From Brevibacillus brevis NBRC 100599 (lineage in GTDB: Bacteria > Bacillota > Bacilli > Brevibacillales > Brevibacillaceae): DNA of 64,000 bases. The translations under genes were made by a program, and so were the position numbers. Shown piece after piece: positions 28,485 through 37,232 of the stretch (positions within the stretch are counted from its first letter, which is position 1; each line of letters opens with the position of its first letter). The notes below the pieces were generated by a model, which made no database searches, was not told the DNA's origin, and worked only from the letters and a program-made list of their open reading frames with translations. The stretch spans positions 5,093,001-5,157,000 of the forward strand of contig NC_012491.1 in assembly GCF_000010165.1 (NCBI RefSeq), given 5' to 3'.

Positions 28485-29300
28485 TTATGCAGACGTTTTT
28501 GCTTTGATCTCGACTTGGTAGCCAGCGTGCTTCCTCACCTGGAATACACCCATTTCAAAAATCAAATACTGTGCTTTCACACCGATCAATCGCCCGCCGA
28601 GTTGTTCTTCTTTATCAAGCGTTTTGGAATTAATTTTATCCAGTGACTCCAAGATCGGATAAGCAATATCTACCCATTCGTCCTCGCGATATTGAAACGC
28701 TTTAAACTGTTCAGGAAAATGACCGTACACTTCGTCACGCATGGCGAGCAAGTCGATTTCCTTCACATCTCCCTTGAGCATTTTGCGCCAGTTGGTCTTG
28801 TCCGGCAAAAACTGACTCAAGTGGAATTCAAGCTCCCCAGCCATCCGACGAGTAGGAAGCTCTGCAATCGGAATCGCGCGAATTGCGCCTTGATCCACCC
28901 AGCGTCTTAATTCATTATGCTTGCGAGTCAATCCTACCTTTATATCACTCGACACTGCCAGATAGACAAAATGCGGAATCATGCAATATCTCTCGCCGAA
29001 GCTCTCGTCCCGGCAAGTCCCCAAGTCAAAATGACATTCATGCGGCTTGACGATGCATAAGTCATTTTCCGGCAGCTTGGTAAAACAGGGATAGCAATAC
29101 CCGCTGTTAAACGTCTTGTTTGTTTTGCGGCCACAGGCAATGCAATTTTTTTCGCCTAAAAACGAAATCGTCAATTCACTGCCCAGCCATTCATTAAGCG
29201 GAAGGCGATACCCGCCGATATTCAAATAGTAGTCTACCGGCTTGTCCCCTCCATGGTACTCGTGTGTTAGTCCTTGCAAAATACCGCGGAGTTCCACCAA
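28485..29300 (-). CDS. DUF2797 protein with zinc-binding cysteines
   Basis: A 271-residue protein with paired cysteines NCIACGRK, YCYPCF, LGTCRDE and RYCMIPH (likely zinc ligands), then HFVYLAVSSDIKVGLTRK and GAIRAIPIAELPTRRMAGELE, which resemble a GIY-YIG-like nuclease core. The family is uncharacterised. Start is TTG at 29300 or GTG at 29297, after GGAGAGGAGAG. Monocistronic. Confidence 0.8.
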   Translation of the reverse strand: MVELRGILQGLTHEYHGGDKPVDYYLNIGGYRLPLNEWLGSELTISFLGEKNCIACGRKTNKTFNSGYCYPCFTKLPENDLCIVKPHECHFDLGTCRDESFGERYCMIPHFVYLAVSSDIKVGLTRKHNELRRWVDQGAIRAIPIAELPTRRMAGELEFHLSQFLPDKTNWRKMLKGDVKEIDLLAMRDEVYGHFPEQFKAFQYREDEWVDIAYPILESLDKINSKTLDKEEQLGGRLIGVKAQYLIFEMGVFQVRKHAGYQVEIKAKTSA

Positions 29301-29438
29301 ACTCTCTCCTCTCCTATGTACGGTTCTTCCATTTTAACATAACCGCCACCTACTCTGACCGCTGTTTTCTTTTGGTAGCATGTTTTCCCTGGTAGGAGGT
29401 GAACCTAATCACATCCCAGAAGAAGGAGGCGATTGTTC

Positions 29439-30140
29439 ATGCGCAACTACATACGGTACGCCTTGCTACTCGTCTGCCTTCTTGGCTACGGCACCCTACC
29501 TGCTTTTGCCCAGCAAACACTGCCTTCGTATGAGCCGATCCACAGAATCGACACAGAGAAAAAGGTCGTCGCTCTCACTTTTGATGATGGGCCCGATGCT
29601 ATCTATACGCCCAAAATTCTTGAGGTGTTGCATCAGTACAACGTTCGGGCTACGTTTTTTGTCCTTGGCTCCCAAGTGGACAAGCATCCAAAGGTCATGC
29701 AGTGGATTTACAAAGCTGGGCACGAAATCGGAAACCACGGCTACCACCATTTTGATCTGAACAAGCTGACCGAGCATGAAGTGTACGAAGAAATCAAGCA
29801 TGCAGAGCGCTCTATTTTGAAGACGACCGGCATTTTGGCGCAATACTACCGTCCGCCCTACGGCATCATGACACATGACGTCATGAATGCCGTTCAATCC
29901 AGTGGCTACGACATCATTCACTGGTCTGTTGATCCTCGTGATTGGTCTTTGGCACGCACAGCTAACGTCATAGCCAAAAGCGTCAAGAGCAATGTCTCCT
30001 CCGGGGATATCATCCTGTTTCATGACGGGGGCTTAAACCAGCGGCAAACAGTCGCCGCTCTCCGGGAGCTCATCACGGATTTGCGTTCGCAGGGGTATCG
30101 ATTTGTCACGGTCAGCCAATTGTTGGATGCAGCAAAATAA
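29439..30140 (+). CDS. Secreted polysaccharide deacetylase (NodB domain)
   Basis: Metal-dependent carbohydrate esterase (233 residues) acting on cell-wall or exopolysaccharide N-acetyl groups. Signal peptide about residues 1-24 (YALLLVCLLGYGTLPAFAQ). NodB motifs: TFDDGPD, GHEIGNHGYHHFD (HxxxH metal ligands), RPPYG, DPRDWS and ILFHDGG. GAAGGAGG lies 10 nt before the ATG at 29439. Monocistronic with a terminator. Closest in layout to the PdaA/PdaB-like sporulation deacetylases; the target is unproven. Confidence 0.9.
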   Translation: MRNYIRYALLLVCLLGYGTLPAFAQQTLPSYEPIHRIDTEKKVVALTFDDGPDAIYTPKILEVLHQYNVRATFFVLGSQVDKHPKVMQWIYKAGHEIGNHGYHHFDLNKLTEHEVYEEIKHAERSILKTTGILAQYYRPPYGIMTHDVMNAVQSSGYDIIHWSVDPRDWSLARTANVIAKSVKSNVSSGDIILFHDGGLNQRQTVAALRELITDLRSQGYRFVTVSQLLDAAK

Positions 30141-30144
30141 TACG

Positions 30145-30199
30145 GCACCAGTGCCTCGTTTTCATGATAAGAAACGAAGCGCTGGTGCCTTTCTTTTTC
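30145..30199. terminator. Terminator between deacetylase and ABC ATPase genes
   Basis: Long hairpin GGCACCAG/CTGGTGCC with an inner CGTTT/AAACG stem, followed by TTTCTTTTT. Lies between convergent genes. Confidence 0.8.
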
Positions 30200-30926
30200 A
30201 CGCCAATACCTTGCCCAAGAATGAACGCAAGCGGTCGTTGACGTTATTGCCAAAAACCTCACTGGGATGACCTTCTGCCATAATGATACCTTGATCCATA
30301 AAAATGATTCGGTCGCCCACTTCCTTGGCAAAATTCATTTCGTGCGTCACGATCACCATTGTCATGCCTTCTTTGGCTAAATTTTTGATGACGGCAAGCA
30401 CCTCTCCCACCAGCTCTGGGTCTAAGGCGGATGTCGGCTCGTCAAACAGCATAACCTTTGGATTCATCGCGAGCGCCCTTGCAATTGCTACTCGTTGCAT
30501 CTGCCCCCCAGAAAGCCGCTCGGGATACACATCAGCCTTGTCCTGAAGCCCTACCTTCTGCAAGAGAGCCAAGCCTTGCTTGCGGGCTTCTTCCTGAGAC
30601 ATTTTCTTTACTTTTACAGGGGCCAGCATGACGTTTTCCAGCACCGTTTTATGCGGAAAGAGATTAAAGCGCTGAAAGACCATCCCGACCTCTTCTCTTA
30701 CTTTATTTATATCGGTCTTGGGGTCTGACAAATCATGTCCGTTGATGACAATCTTTCCGCTGCTCATTTCCTCCAGCTGATTCAAGCAACGTAGAAACGT
30801 GCTTTTGCCTGAGCCTGACGGACCAATGACACAGACTACTTCCTTTTCTGTTACCTGAGTCGTAATGCCCTTCAACACTTTCAGATCGCCGTAGTTCTTC
30901 GTCAAATTCGACACCTGTATAATCAT
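30198..30926 (-). CDS. Polar amino acid ABC transporter ATPase (GlnQ type), solitary
   Basis: ATP-binding subunit of 242 residues with Walker [10 protein letters not shown], signature [15 protein letters not shown] and Walker [17 protein letters not shown], all in the GlnQ/ArtP subfamily style ([20 protein letters not shown]). GGGGGACAG precedes the ATG. No permease or binding-protein gene is adjacent on either side, so it must work with subunits encoded elsewhere or be an orphan. Confidence 0.9.
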   Translation of the reverse strand: MIIQVSNLTKNYGDLKVLKGITTQVTEKEVVCVIGPSGSGKSTFLRCLNQLEEMSSGKIVINGHDLSDPKTDINKVREEVGMVFQRFNLFPHKTVLENVMLAPVKVKKMSQEEARKQGLALLQKVGLQDKADVYPERLSGGQMQRVAIARALAMNPKVMLFDEPTSALDPELVGEVLAVIKNLAKEGMTMVIVTHEMNFAKEVGDRIIFMDQGIIMAEGHPSEVFGNNVNDRLRSFLGKVLA

Positions 30927-31133
30927 TTGTCTGTCCCCCTATTGCGATAAAACAAGCTTGATTGTGGTTCATCCCCTTTCATTTTACCGCAATAGTCTAA
31001 AAATTGCATGAATTTACTATTCGGTGGGTGAATGCAAGCCTCATAGACGATCGACTCCATCCCATTTTTTCCAGTGCTTGTCGCATGCGTAACTATGCTC
31101 CCGGCGGCTCATGCTAAGTGTGAGGTGGTTTTC

Positions 31134-32099
31134 ATGCATCGAAAAAAATGGGTCGCTCTTGTAATCGTACTGGCCGTTTTTCTATTAGGGCTTTTGGTCG
31201 AAGGTATTTACGGGACTTATACAGATCTCGTCGACCATCCTGGGTTCGCTTGGGAAGAAAATGTGGTATCCGGTTATGGCAACAGCAAAATTGTGCAGCT
31301 GTTTGTGAACGGCACTATTTCGGGGCAACAGAATAGCGCTGGGGTGCCTTCGATGACGGAGCTATTGACTGAACAGCTACGCCGAATTGAAGAGGATGAG
31401 CTGGTGAAAGCCTTGGTCCTTCGCATTGATAGTCCAGGTGGAGAGGTGGTCGCTACCGATGAACTACACAGACGCTTGCTACGGCTCAAGCAGGTTCGTA
31501 ATCTTCCCATCGTTGTCAGCATGGGTTCCACAGCAGCCTCTGGCGGCTATTACTTGGCTACAACAGGCGATGCGATTTTTGCCAATCCCAACACACTAAC
31601 TGGCAGTCTGGGCGTGATTTTCAATCTGTTTAACTATAGTGAAGCTGCGAACAAGCTGGGTGTGCATCAATACGCGATCAAAAGCGGACGCTTCAAAGAC
31701 ATCGGCAGTCCATCCCGGCCACTGACGGACCCAGAACGGCACATTTTCCAAACACTCGTCAACGAAAGCTATAACAATTTCGTCGATGTCATCGTCAAGG
31801 GCCGCAACCTCTCCCGTCAACGCGTACTGGAAATCGCTGACGGCCGTGTCTATTCCGGTGAGCAAGCAAAACGCATGGGACTCATCGATGAATTCGGTGA
31901 TCTGGAGGAAGCGACACGCTACGCGCTCTCTTTGTCTGGAGAAAAAGAAGCTATGGTCATCCGCTATGCAGACCAGCTCTCCATCAGCAAGCTATTATTC
32001 AGCATGAAGCAGTACTGGTCGAATCCTGATCCGCTTGGTCTCAATCGAATATGGGACCGCCAAAGCTCACCTCGCCTCCTGTATCAGTTCATGCCTTAG
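31134..32099 (+). CDS. sppA: Signal peptide peptidase SppA
   Basis: Membrane serine protease that degrades cleaved signal peptides, about 321 residues. N-terminal anchor (KKWVALVIVLAVFLLGLLVEG); catalytic Ser in GSTAASGGYYLATTGD and catalytic Lys in AIKSGRFKDIGSP, the Ser/Lys dyad; substrate strand in RIDSPGGEVVAT. The frame is open to 31074, but GAGGTGG lies before the ATG at 31134. Followed 29 nt later by an RDD protein gene, as in related Bacilli. Confidence 0.95.
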   Translation: MHRKKWVALVIVLAVFLLGLLVEGIYGTYTDLVDHPGFAWEENVVSGYGNSKIVQLFVNGTISGQQNSAGVPSMTELLTEQLRRIEEDELVKALVLRIDSPGGEVVATDELHRRLLRLKQVRNLPIVVSMGSTAASGGYYLATTGDAIFANPNTLTGSLGVIFNLFNYSEAANKLGVHQYAIKSGRFKDIGSPSRPLTDPERHIFQTLVNESYNNFVDVIVKGRNLSRQRVLEIADGRVYSGEQAKRMGLIDEFGDLEEATRYALSLSGEKEAMVIRYADQLSISKLLFSMKQYWSNPDPLGLNRIWDRQSSPRLLYQFMP

Positions 32100-32128
32100 C
32101 CTGTTAAAAAGGAAAGGAGTGGCTTCTC

Positions 32129-32620
32129 ATGAACCAGCTTCTCGACGATGAAAAAGCACATGATCCTGCATCCCATGAGTCCTATCATGAAGCCCCTCCA
32201 CAGCATTCGTATGCAGGCTTCTGGATTCGTGTCGTAGCCTCGCTCCTTGATTCGATGTTCTTGATCGGGATTAGCTACCTCGTTTTCAATCCGTTACGTC
32301 GTGTTTTTTCTGTTCCTTACGCCTCTTTTCACTTCATCGATTTGGTAGAGGTTTTGTTTGATCTCCTCTATATGATCTTGTTGACTTGGTGGACCGGACA
32401 AACCTTGGGAAAGCTGATCACAGGCATCCGTGTCATCAGTGCCAAGCAGGTGCGAGGCAATCTGACAGGCGGACAAGTATTTTTACGAGAAGTCATCGGT
32501 AAATTCGTCGCTTCACTCGTATTCGGACTGGGCTATCTATGGGTTGCCTGGCACCCACGCAAGCAAGGCTGGCATGATCTGATCGCCAAAACGTATGTCA
32601 TCCGGGATCGTCGCTCGTAA
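32129..32620 (+). CDS. RDD-family membrane protein
   Basis: A 163-residue protein with the RDD signature: YAGFWIRVVASLLDSMFLIGISYLVF (Arg, Asp), second hydrophobic helix VEVLFDLLYMILLTWWTGQTLGKLITGIRV, third FVASLVFGLGYLWVAWHPRKQGWHDLIAKT. Such proteins are of unclear function, often near proteases or transporters. AAAGGAGTGG precedes the ATG. Probably an operon with sppA. Confidence 0.9.
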   Translation: MNQLLDDEKAHDPASHESYHEAPPQHSYAGFWIRVVASLLDSMFLIGISYLVFNPLRRVFSVPYASFHFIDLVEVLFDLLYMILLTWWTGQTLGKLITGIRVISAKQVRGNLTGGQVFLREVIGKFVASLVFGLGYLWVAWHPRKQGWHDLIAKTYVIRDRRS

Positions 32621-32621
32621 C

Positions 32622-32650
32622 CTCCGCTCTATAGCGGGGGTTTTATTTTT
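32622..32650 (+). terminator. Terminator after sppA-RDD
   Basis: CCGCT/AGCGG-type hairpin followed by TTTTATTTTT. Confidence 0.7.
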
Positions 32651-32737
32651 GCTTCCTTGGTCCCTATTTTTGTAGAGGCTTCCTGCCGATACCATTACCA
32701 ACAAGGCAGATTCTATCTCAACCGAGGAGGAAGATAC

Positions 32738-33748
32738 ATGCGTAAACACAAAGTAACCAGCATCCTCGCCCTGAGCCTTTCGCTGGCTCTGCTCGGCCAC
32801 GTTGCCCCTGTCCTTCCTGTTTCAGCTGCAACGGCTGCCCCTCAAGCAGCAGCCGTTAAAACCAATAACGTCTATAATCTTCAACTAGGAATGAGCACAG
32901 CGCAGGTCGAACAAACATTAGGCAAGCCTGCCCGCATTGATCCTAGTCATACGGGTGTGGAATGGTGGATTTACAATCAAGATTTGAACAACTACATTCA
33001 AGTCGGCATGCAAAACGGCAAAGTTGTGACATTGTTTACCAATGGAGCCAAGCTGAATTTGAAAGGCATCACGATTGGATCTACTACTAAAGACCTACAA
33101 AATAGCTGGGGTGCACCGCAAGACACGCTGACGATCATGCCGAGTCTGCGTATCCAAAAGAATACCCTTGCTCATCCGACCTATATCCAAAACAATCAAG
33201 CGATCACCTTCTCTATCGATCAGCTGGGTGGAAACAAGGTCGCAGGAGTACGCATCTCTACTCCTGAGCATTTTGCCACCATTGCGATTGGCTTGATGTA
33301 TCCCATTTCCTATACGAAATTACCGGAACTGCCGAAACTGACAGACGCACAGATGAAGCAGGCAACGCTCGCATACGAGAAACAAAATTTGGACTTGCTC
33401 AACGTGGCGAGACAACGTGCCAAACTGCCTGTTATCACTTGGGATGAACAAGTGGCAGCAGTAGCTAGAGCACACAGCCAAGACATGGGCCAGCATAACT
33501 TTTTCAACCATACCTCCCCTTCTACGGGAAGTCCGTTTGATCGTTTGAAGCAAGCTGGCATTCGTTACAGCTCAGCTGGTGAAAATATTGCCTACGGACA
33601 GCTAGATGGAGTCGAAGCCCATATGAGCTGGATGAACTCCGCAGGCCATCGTCAAAACTTGCTCAATCCAAAATTCAAGCAGCTCGGTGTCGGTATCGTT
33701 ATGAAAGATGGCCGCCCGTATTTCACGCAAAATTTTGTTACTCGCTAA
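32738..33748 (+). CDS. Secreted CAP/SCP-domain protein (YkwD type)
   Basis: Extracellular protein of 336 residues. Signal peptide about 1-30 (KVTSILALSLSLALLGHVAPVLPVSA). Residues about 45-170 form the CAP-associated N-terminal domain (LQLGMSTAQVEQTLGKPARID); residues about 215-335 are the CAP domain (LLNVARQRAKLPVITWDEQVAAVARAHSQDM, HTSPSTGSPFDRLKQAGI, GENIAYGQ, HRQNLLNPKFKQLGVGIV). GAGGAGGAAG before the ATG at 32738. The IS element begins 17 nt after the stop. CAP proteins of this kind are cell-wall or spore associated; the activity is unknown. Confidence 0.92.
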   Translation: MRKHKVTSILALSLSLALLGHVAPVLPVSAATAAPQAAAVKTNNVYNLQLGMSTAQVEQTLGKPARIDPSHTGVEWWIYNQDLNNYIQVGMQNGKVVTLFTNGAKLNLKGITIGSTTKDLQNSWGAPQDTLTIMPSLRIQKNTLAHPTYIQNNQAITFSIDQLGGNKVAGVRISTPEHFATIAIGLMYPISYTKLPELPKLTDAQMKQATLAYEKQNLDLLNVARQRAKLPVITWDEQVAAVARAHSQDMGQHNFFNHTSPSTGSPFDRLKQAGIRYSSAGENIAYGQLDGVEAHMSWMNSAGHRQNLLNPKFKQLGVGIVMKDGRPYFTQNFVTR

Positions 33749-33827
33749 GTTTTGCGTGACTGCTTCAAAAGACGACCCTATCCTCAAATTTGGTCAAGAC
33801 CCCATTTAGTGGACATTGAAATAAGCC

Positions 33828-34721
33828 CTAGGCTATAAGCTGGCGTCGGTATTCAACCGGCGTCAGCTTATTTAGTTTTCGTTGTGCTCTTTTCTCGTTA
33901 TAAAAGAGAATAAATTCTTCTATTCGCCTTTGTGCTTCCTCTATACTTCGGATATCATAGGGATAGAGTGCTTCAACTTTCAGATGCGAAAAGAAGCTCT
34001 CCATAGAGGCGTTGTCATAACAATTGCCTCGGCGTGACATGCTGATTTGGGCTCCAACCTTTGGCAGCATGTCGTGGTAAGCATGGGACGTGTACTGGTA
34101 CCCTTGATCGCTGTGAACGATCAATCCAGCCACGTCTTTTTGTTTTTCAAATGCTTTCTTGAAGGTTTCTAACACAAGTGGATTATCGTTACGCTGGCTT
34201 AGATGATAAGCGACAATCTCATTGTTCCATAGATCTTTTATAGCAGATAAGTAAATCCGATGGTCAAATACCCGAAACTGTGTGACATCCGTTACCCACT
34301 TTTGATTAGGCCCTTCCGCAGTGAAATTCCGTTGCAGCAAATTTTCCGTGATTCTGCCATCCGACACAGCCGTTTCATAACTGGTACGGTGGATGTATTT
34401 ACGACGGATGATTGCCTGCATGCCTAGCTCCTGCATGAGACGTAGCACTTTCTTGTGATTTACTTTCAGGTTATATTGGCGGTATAACTCGTCCTGGACA
34501 CGACGATAGCCAACCGTCTTGTCCCGTTCTTCATAAATGCTTCTGATTTTGCGTTTGAGATGTTCGTCGGGATCATTGTCCTTGCGTTTCACATACGCAT
34601 AGTAACCGCTTCGGCTTATACCTAAACAAGCGCACAGTTCTTGAACGCTTCGTTTGTCCCTTAGCTCGTCAACGACGATGTGCTTGTTTTGCAACCCTCC
34701 CGATTCAAGATTTGTAACCAC
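33828..34721 (-). CDS. IS3-family transposase OrfB (DDE integrase domain)
   Basis: A 297-residue catalytic half. Starts with the HTH_21-like DKRSVQELCACLGISRSGYYAY, then the rve core with the acidic triad: Asp in KWVTDVTQF, Asp in IVHSDQGYQYTS and Glu in NASMESFFSHLK. The frame opens by -1 frameshift from OrfA, so the listed N-terminus is nominal; the natural product is an OrfAB fusion. Appears intact. Confidence 0.92.
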   Translation of the reverse strand: MVTNLESGGLQNKHIVVDELRDKRSVQELCACLGISRSGYYAYVKRKDNDPDEHLKRKIRSIYEERDKTVGYRRVQDELYRQYNLKVNHKKVLRLMQELGMQAIIRRKYIHRTSYETAVSDGRITENLLQRNFTAEGPNQKWVTDVTQFRVFDHRIYLSAIKDLWNNEIVAYHLSQRNDNPLVLETFKKAFEKQKDVAGLIVHSDQGYQYTSHAYHDMLPKVGAQISMSRRGNCYDNASMESFFSHLKVEALYPYDIRSIEEAQRRIEEFILFYNEKRAQRKLNKLTPVEYRRQLIA

Positions 34722-35002
34722 TTTTTTAAGACATCTACCTCCAGTTGTAGACGCCGAATTTCCCGGTCCTGCTCCGTTTCAACCCGATGAGGATTTCCAC
34801 GCCCGTCCTTGAATGATGCATCTCCATTTTCACGATACTTTCTCATCCAAGTTCTGACGCGGTATTTATCCTGGACCCCTAGGTGTTCTGCAATCTTTCT
34901 GTAGCTCCATCCTTCTTCCACGTGCAAGCGAACCGCTTCTACCTTGAGTGATTCTGGATAATGTTTACATTTGTGTCCTTTCACTGCCATGACGAAAAGC
35001 AC
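34661..35002 (-). CDS. IS3-family transposase OrfA (helix-turn-helix)
   Basis: A 113-residue protein with an HTH (YPESLKVEAVRLHVEEGWSYRKIAEHLG, then VRTWMRKYRENG) and a C-terminal leucine-zipper-like helix (IRRLQLEVDVLKKWLQIL). It overlaps OrfB by 61 bp in the -1 frame. The start may be the internal ATG near 34988 (MAVKGHKCKHYPES). Confidence 0.9.
   Translation of the reverse strand: MLFVMAVKGHKCKHYPESLKVEAVRLHVEEGWSYRKIAEHLGVQDKYRVRTWMRKYRENGDASFKDGRGNPHRVETEQDREIRRLQLEVDVLKKWLQILNREGCKTSTSSLTS
34721..34743 (-). other. Programmed -1 frameshift signal of the IS
   Basis: The heptamer A AAA AAG (34727-34721) is in the correct OrfA frame (TTA AAA AAG), and a GGAGG sequence lies about 10 nt upstream, the usual stimulator in IS3/IS150 elements. 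Slippage would fuse OrfA to OrfB. Confidence 0.8.
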
Positions 35003-35302
35003 CCCCTAGAATTACATCGGATTAACCTAGGGGTTTTTTCCAATGTCTATTCTAAGGGGTGCACTTCAATTTTTGGGGATAGGGTCGTCTTTTGTATGTT
35101 CCATTCAATACTCCTATCCAAGTACCTATAGATGCACGGTGCATTCGAGACTTTCTATCTATTGTTTGTCACTACTTCACATCCTATATCTCAATGTATG
35201 GGCATTTTTCCCTTTATTTATATAGATTGGATATCAGTCATTCATCTTTCAACACAAGCATCTTCCATCTGTATAGGAATCTGCCTGTGAGGAGGAGACT
35301 GC

Positions 35303-36529
35303 ATGCCCAATATTGAAGATATCACCGTCCAAAAATCGAATGCGGAACGCAAGAGTTACGTGGTTGTTGGTGCCATTCTATCATGTAGCAACGGCAGTAA
35401 GGTAAGTCGGTTAAAAATGCCGTTCAGTCATGGTGTTTTTGTAAAAGGGAAGCCCCAAATGAACATCATGGATTTTGTTCCCAATGTAAACATCATGGCT
35501 TTCGGAAAATGCAGTAGCTTAAAAAATCCCGTAGTCGCTTCTGCCACAGCAGCCAACAATGGTGTACTTACACCTATGCCGTGCACACCTCTGACGACAA
35601 TGCCATGGATCGATGGCAAAGCGGACAAAGTGGTCGGAGACTATCCGGCATTGCTGAACAAATCAACCAATATGTGCTTCCATTGTGGACTGATCAAGAT
35701 TGAAGATGATGGGCAGGATTTGGGTGGGGTGACGATAGGAGTTCAGTCGCTAGCACAAAGCGGGTCGACAGAATCCGGTTTTGGACAAGGACCAGCTTGC
35801 GAGAAGCCACAGGAAAAGCCAACTATGTGGGATAACTTCGTGAAAGGAATCTCCAAGTTGGGAGACGTTCCTGCTGCGATGCAAAAGGCGACAAGTGAGC
35901 TACCAGGGGCTTTGGAGAAAGCCGCAAATGATTTGCCGAAGGGTTTGCAGAAGGCGGCTGAGGATTTGCCCAAGGGCGTCAATCTGTTTGTCCAAGAAGG
36001 CTTCATAGAACCAATACAGGAAGATTTAGATACGCTGCAGGATGAGGACATCAACCTTGAGGATGCGCTTGCAATCAGTGGGCTTGCCATGCAAGCTCTG
36101 ACTTTGGGAAGAAGTAAATCCATTAAGGATTTAGTGAGTGCTTTAAGGAAGGGAAAGAAGGCAACGGGTAAACCTCCAGTTCCTACAAAAACCGGTGGGG
36201 GGAGCGATCCAAATAATTTTGTAAATGAGCATGCGAAAAAACATATATACGATCCTAGTAAACCTTCCACAAAGAATAGATCCCAGTATGGTAAGGATGT
36301 TGATGTAAAAGAGTTGAGAAGGGAAACCATGACCAATCCAGATAAAGCTTATACAAATTGGCCCAATCCTAATAATCCAAATCCAAATAAAATAACGAAA
36401 TATTATAAGGAATTTGACGGGAATATAAGCACACCTGACACACCGACAGGAAGTCACAGGGTCTTCGAAAATTTAGATAATCCGAAAAATAGTTCCCATT
36501 TTCCTCATGTTCCTAGAAATAAAGAATAG
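35303..36529 (+). CDS. PAAR-like (DUF4280) protein with C-terminal toxin-like domain
   Basis: A 408-residue modular protein. Residues about 15-140 match DUF4280, a PAAR-like tip domain (VVVGAILSCSNGSKVSRLKMP, VNIMAFGKCSSLKNP, CTPLTTMPWIDGK, STNMCFHCGLIKI). Residues about 175-285 are helical, with repeated ELPGALEKAA/DLPKGLQKAA/DLPKGV units. From about residue 298 a Gly/Ser linker leads to an AT-rich-coded domain (HAKKHIYDPS, GKDVDVKELRRETMTNPDKA, FDGNISTPDTPTGSHRVF) resembling polymorphic-toxin RNase tails. No signal peptide. GAGGAGGAG precedes the ATG. The neighbouring gene is a likely immunity protein. No contractile injection genes are in the window. Confidence 0.8.
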   Translation: MPNIEDITVQKSNAERKSYVVVGAILSCSNGSKVSRLKMPFSHGVFVKGKPQMNIMDFVPNVNIMAFGKCSSLKNPVVASATAANNGVLTPMPCTPLTTMPWIDGKADKVVGDYPALLNKSTNMCFHCGLIKIEDDGQDLGGVTIGVQSLAQSGSTESGFGQGPACEKPQEKPTMWDNFVKGISKLGDVPAAMQKATSELPGALEKAANDLPKGLQKAAEDLPKGVNLFVQEGFIEPIQEDLDTLQDEDINLEDALAISGLAMQALTLGRSKSIKDLVSALRKGKKATGKPPVPTKTGGGSDPNNFVNEHAKKHIYDPSKPSTKNRSQYGKDVDVKELRRETMTNPDKAYTNWPNPNNPNPNKITKYYKEFDGNISTPDTPTGSHRVFENLDNPKNSSHFPHVPRNKE

Positions 36530-36544
36530 AAAGCAGGTACACAA

Positions 36545-37054
36545 ATGACTATGTTTCTATATCATGCAATATTGCCTGAAGATCATGATCACCATGTTTC
36601 AATCGAAGAAATTATGGGTCGAGGGATAAACTATTCAACAAAATCTAATAACTGGTATGGGAATGGTGGGGAGATTAAATCTCAGATAGCTGATATGTTA
36701 AAACCTCTTAATGCTCCTATCTGGGTGAACTTTCAGACAGCTATAGGAGTAAACTTAGAGCCTCACAAGCCTAAATCGTTTTACTTTCCTATCTTTACTG
36801 ATAAAATTCTAGTTTTTGATGGGAATATTACAATGAATATATATGACCAATCATTCTATGAAGATAATAAATTCACCTTTGAAGAAGCGTTGGATTTTGA
36901 TACTGGTGAATCTCTTGAGCATTGGATCAAATTGTATTGGAATAGTATGATGACACTTGAAGAGTACTTGTTAAAAAAACCTTATCTAAAACCAGAAGTG
37001 TTGGTTTTTGAGTCAATACCTAAAGAGGTCATAGGCGTATGTGAAAATTCGTAA
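36545..37054 (+). CDS. Probable immunity protein of the PAAR-like toxin
   Basis: A 169-residue acidic, soluble protein without recognised family, AT-rich, 15 nt downstream of the toxin-like gene; AGCAGG lies 8 nt before the ATG. Position, size and base composition match immunity partners of polymorphic toxins. Features such as WVNFQTAIGVNLEPHKP and EEYLLKKPYLKPEVLVFESIP give no further clue. The role is inferred from context. Confidence 0.6.
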   Translation: MTMFLYHAILPEDHDHHVSIEEIMGRGINYSTKSNNWYGNGGEIKSQIADMLKPLNAPIWVNFQTAIGVNLEPHKPKSFYFPIFTDKILVFDGNITMNIYDQSFYEDNKFTFEEALDFDTGESLEHWIKLYWNSMMTLEEYLLKKPYLKPEVLVFESIPKEVIGVCENS

Positions 37055-37146
37055 ATATGTGCACCTGCATGCTCTTCAAATCTATAGGAGTTTTGGAAAA
37101 AAGGCTTATCGAATACCAAATAAGCTCAATCGCATTTTTTGTAAAG

Positions 37147-37190
37147 AAAAAGGTACAGTCTCCTCATCTTTTGTGAGGGACTGTACCTTT
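37147..37190. terminator. Intrinsic terminator after the toxin-immunity pair
   Basis: AAAGGTACAGTC pairs with GACTGTACCTTT around an inner CTCA/TGAG stem; flanked by A-rich and T-rich tracts, so it can act on both strands. Confidence 0.8.
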
Positions 37191-37232
37191 CTCAGATCAA
37201 CCGATCCTTTTTTGTAGCCTCTTTGTCAGTTG

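Larger units (their letters stand above)
33766..35094 (-). mobile_element. IS3-family insertion sequence
   Basis: About 1.33 kb with two overlapping transposase frames. The outermost inverted repeats are 18 bp exact (33766-33783 with 35077-35094, motif CAAAAGACGACCCTATCC). A second imperfect pair lies inside (TGGTCAAGACCCC region with the inverted TGAAGTGCACCCC region, then GACATTG and CCTAGG), so the true element could be 33791-35066. No clear target duplication was found. It inserted between a CAP-protein gene and the PAAR-like toxin gene. Confidence 0.88.

Noticed and set aside
33828-35002. Broken transposase with a frameshift mutation
   Set aside because: The two overlapping frames and the A AAA AAG motif are the normal programmed frameshift layout of IS3 elements.
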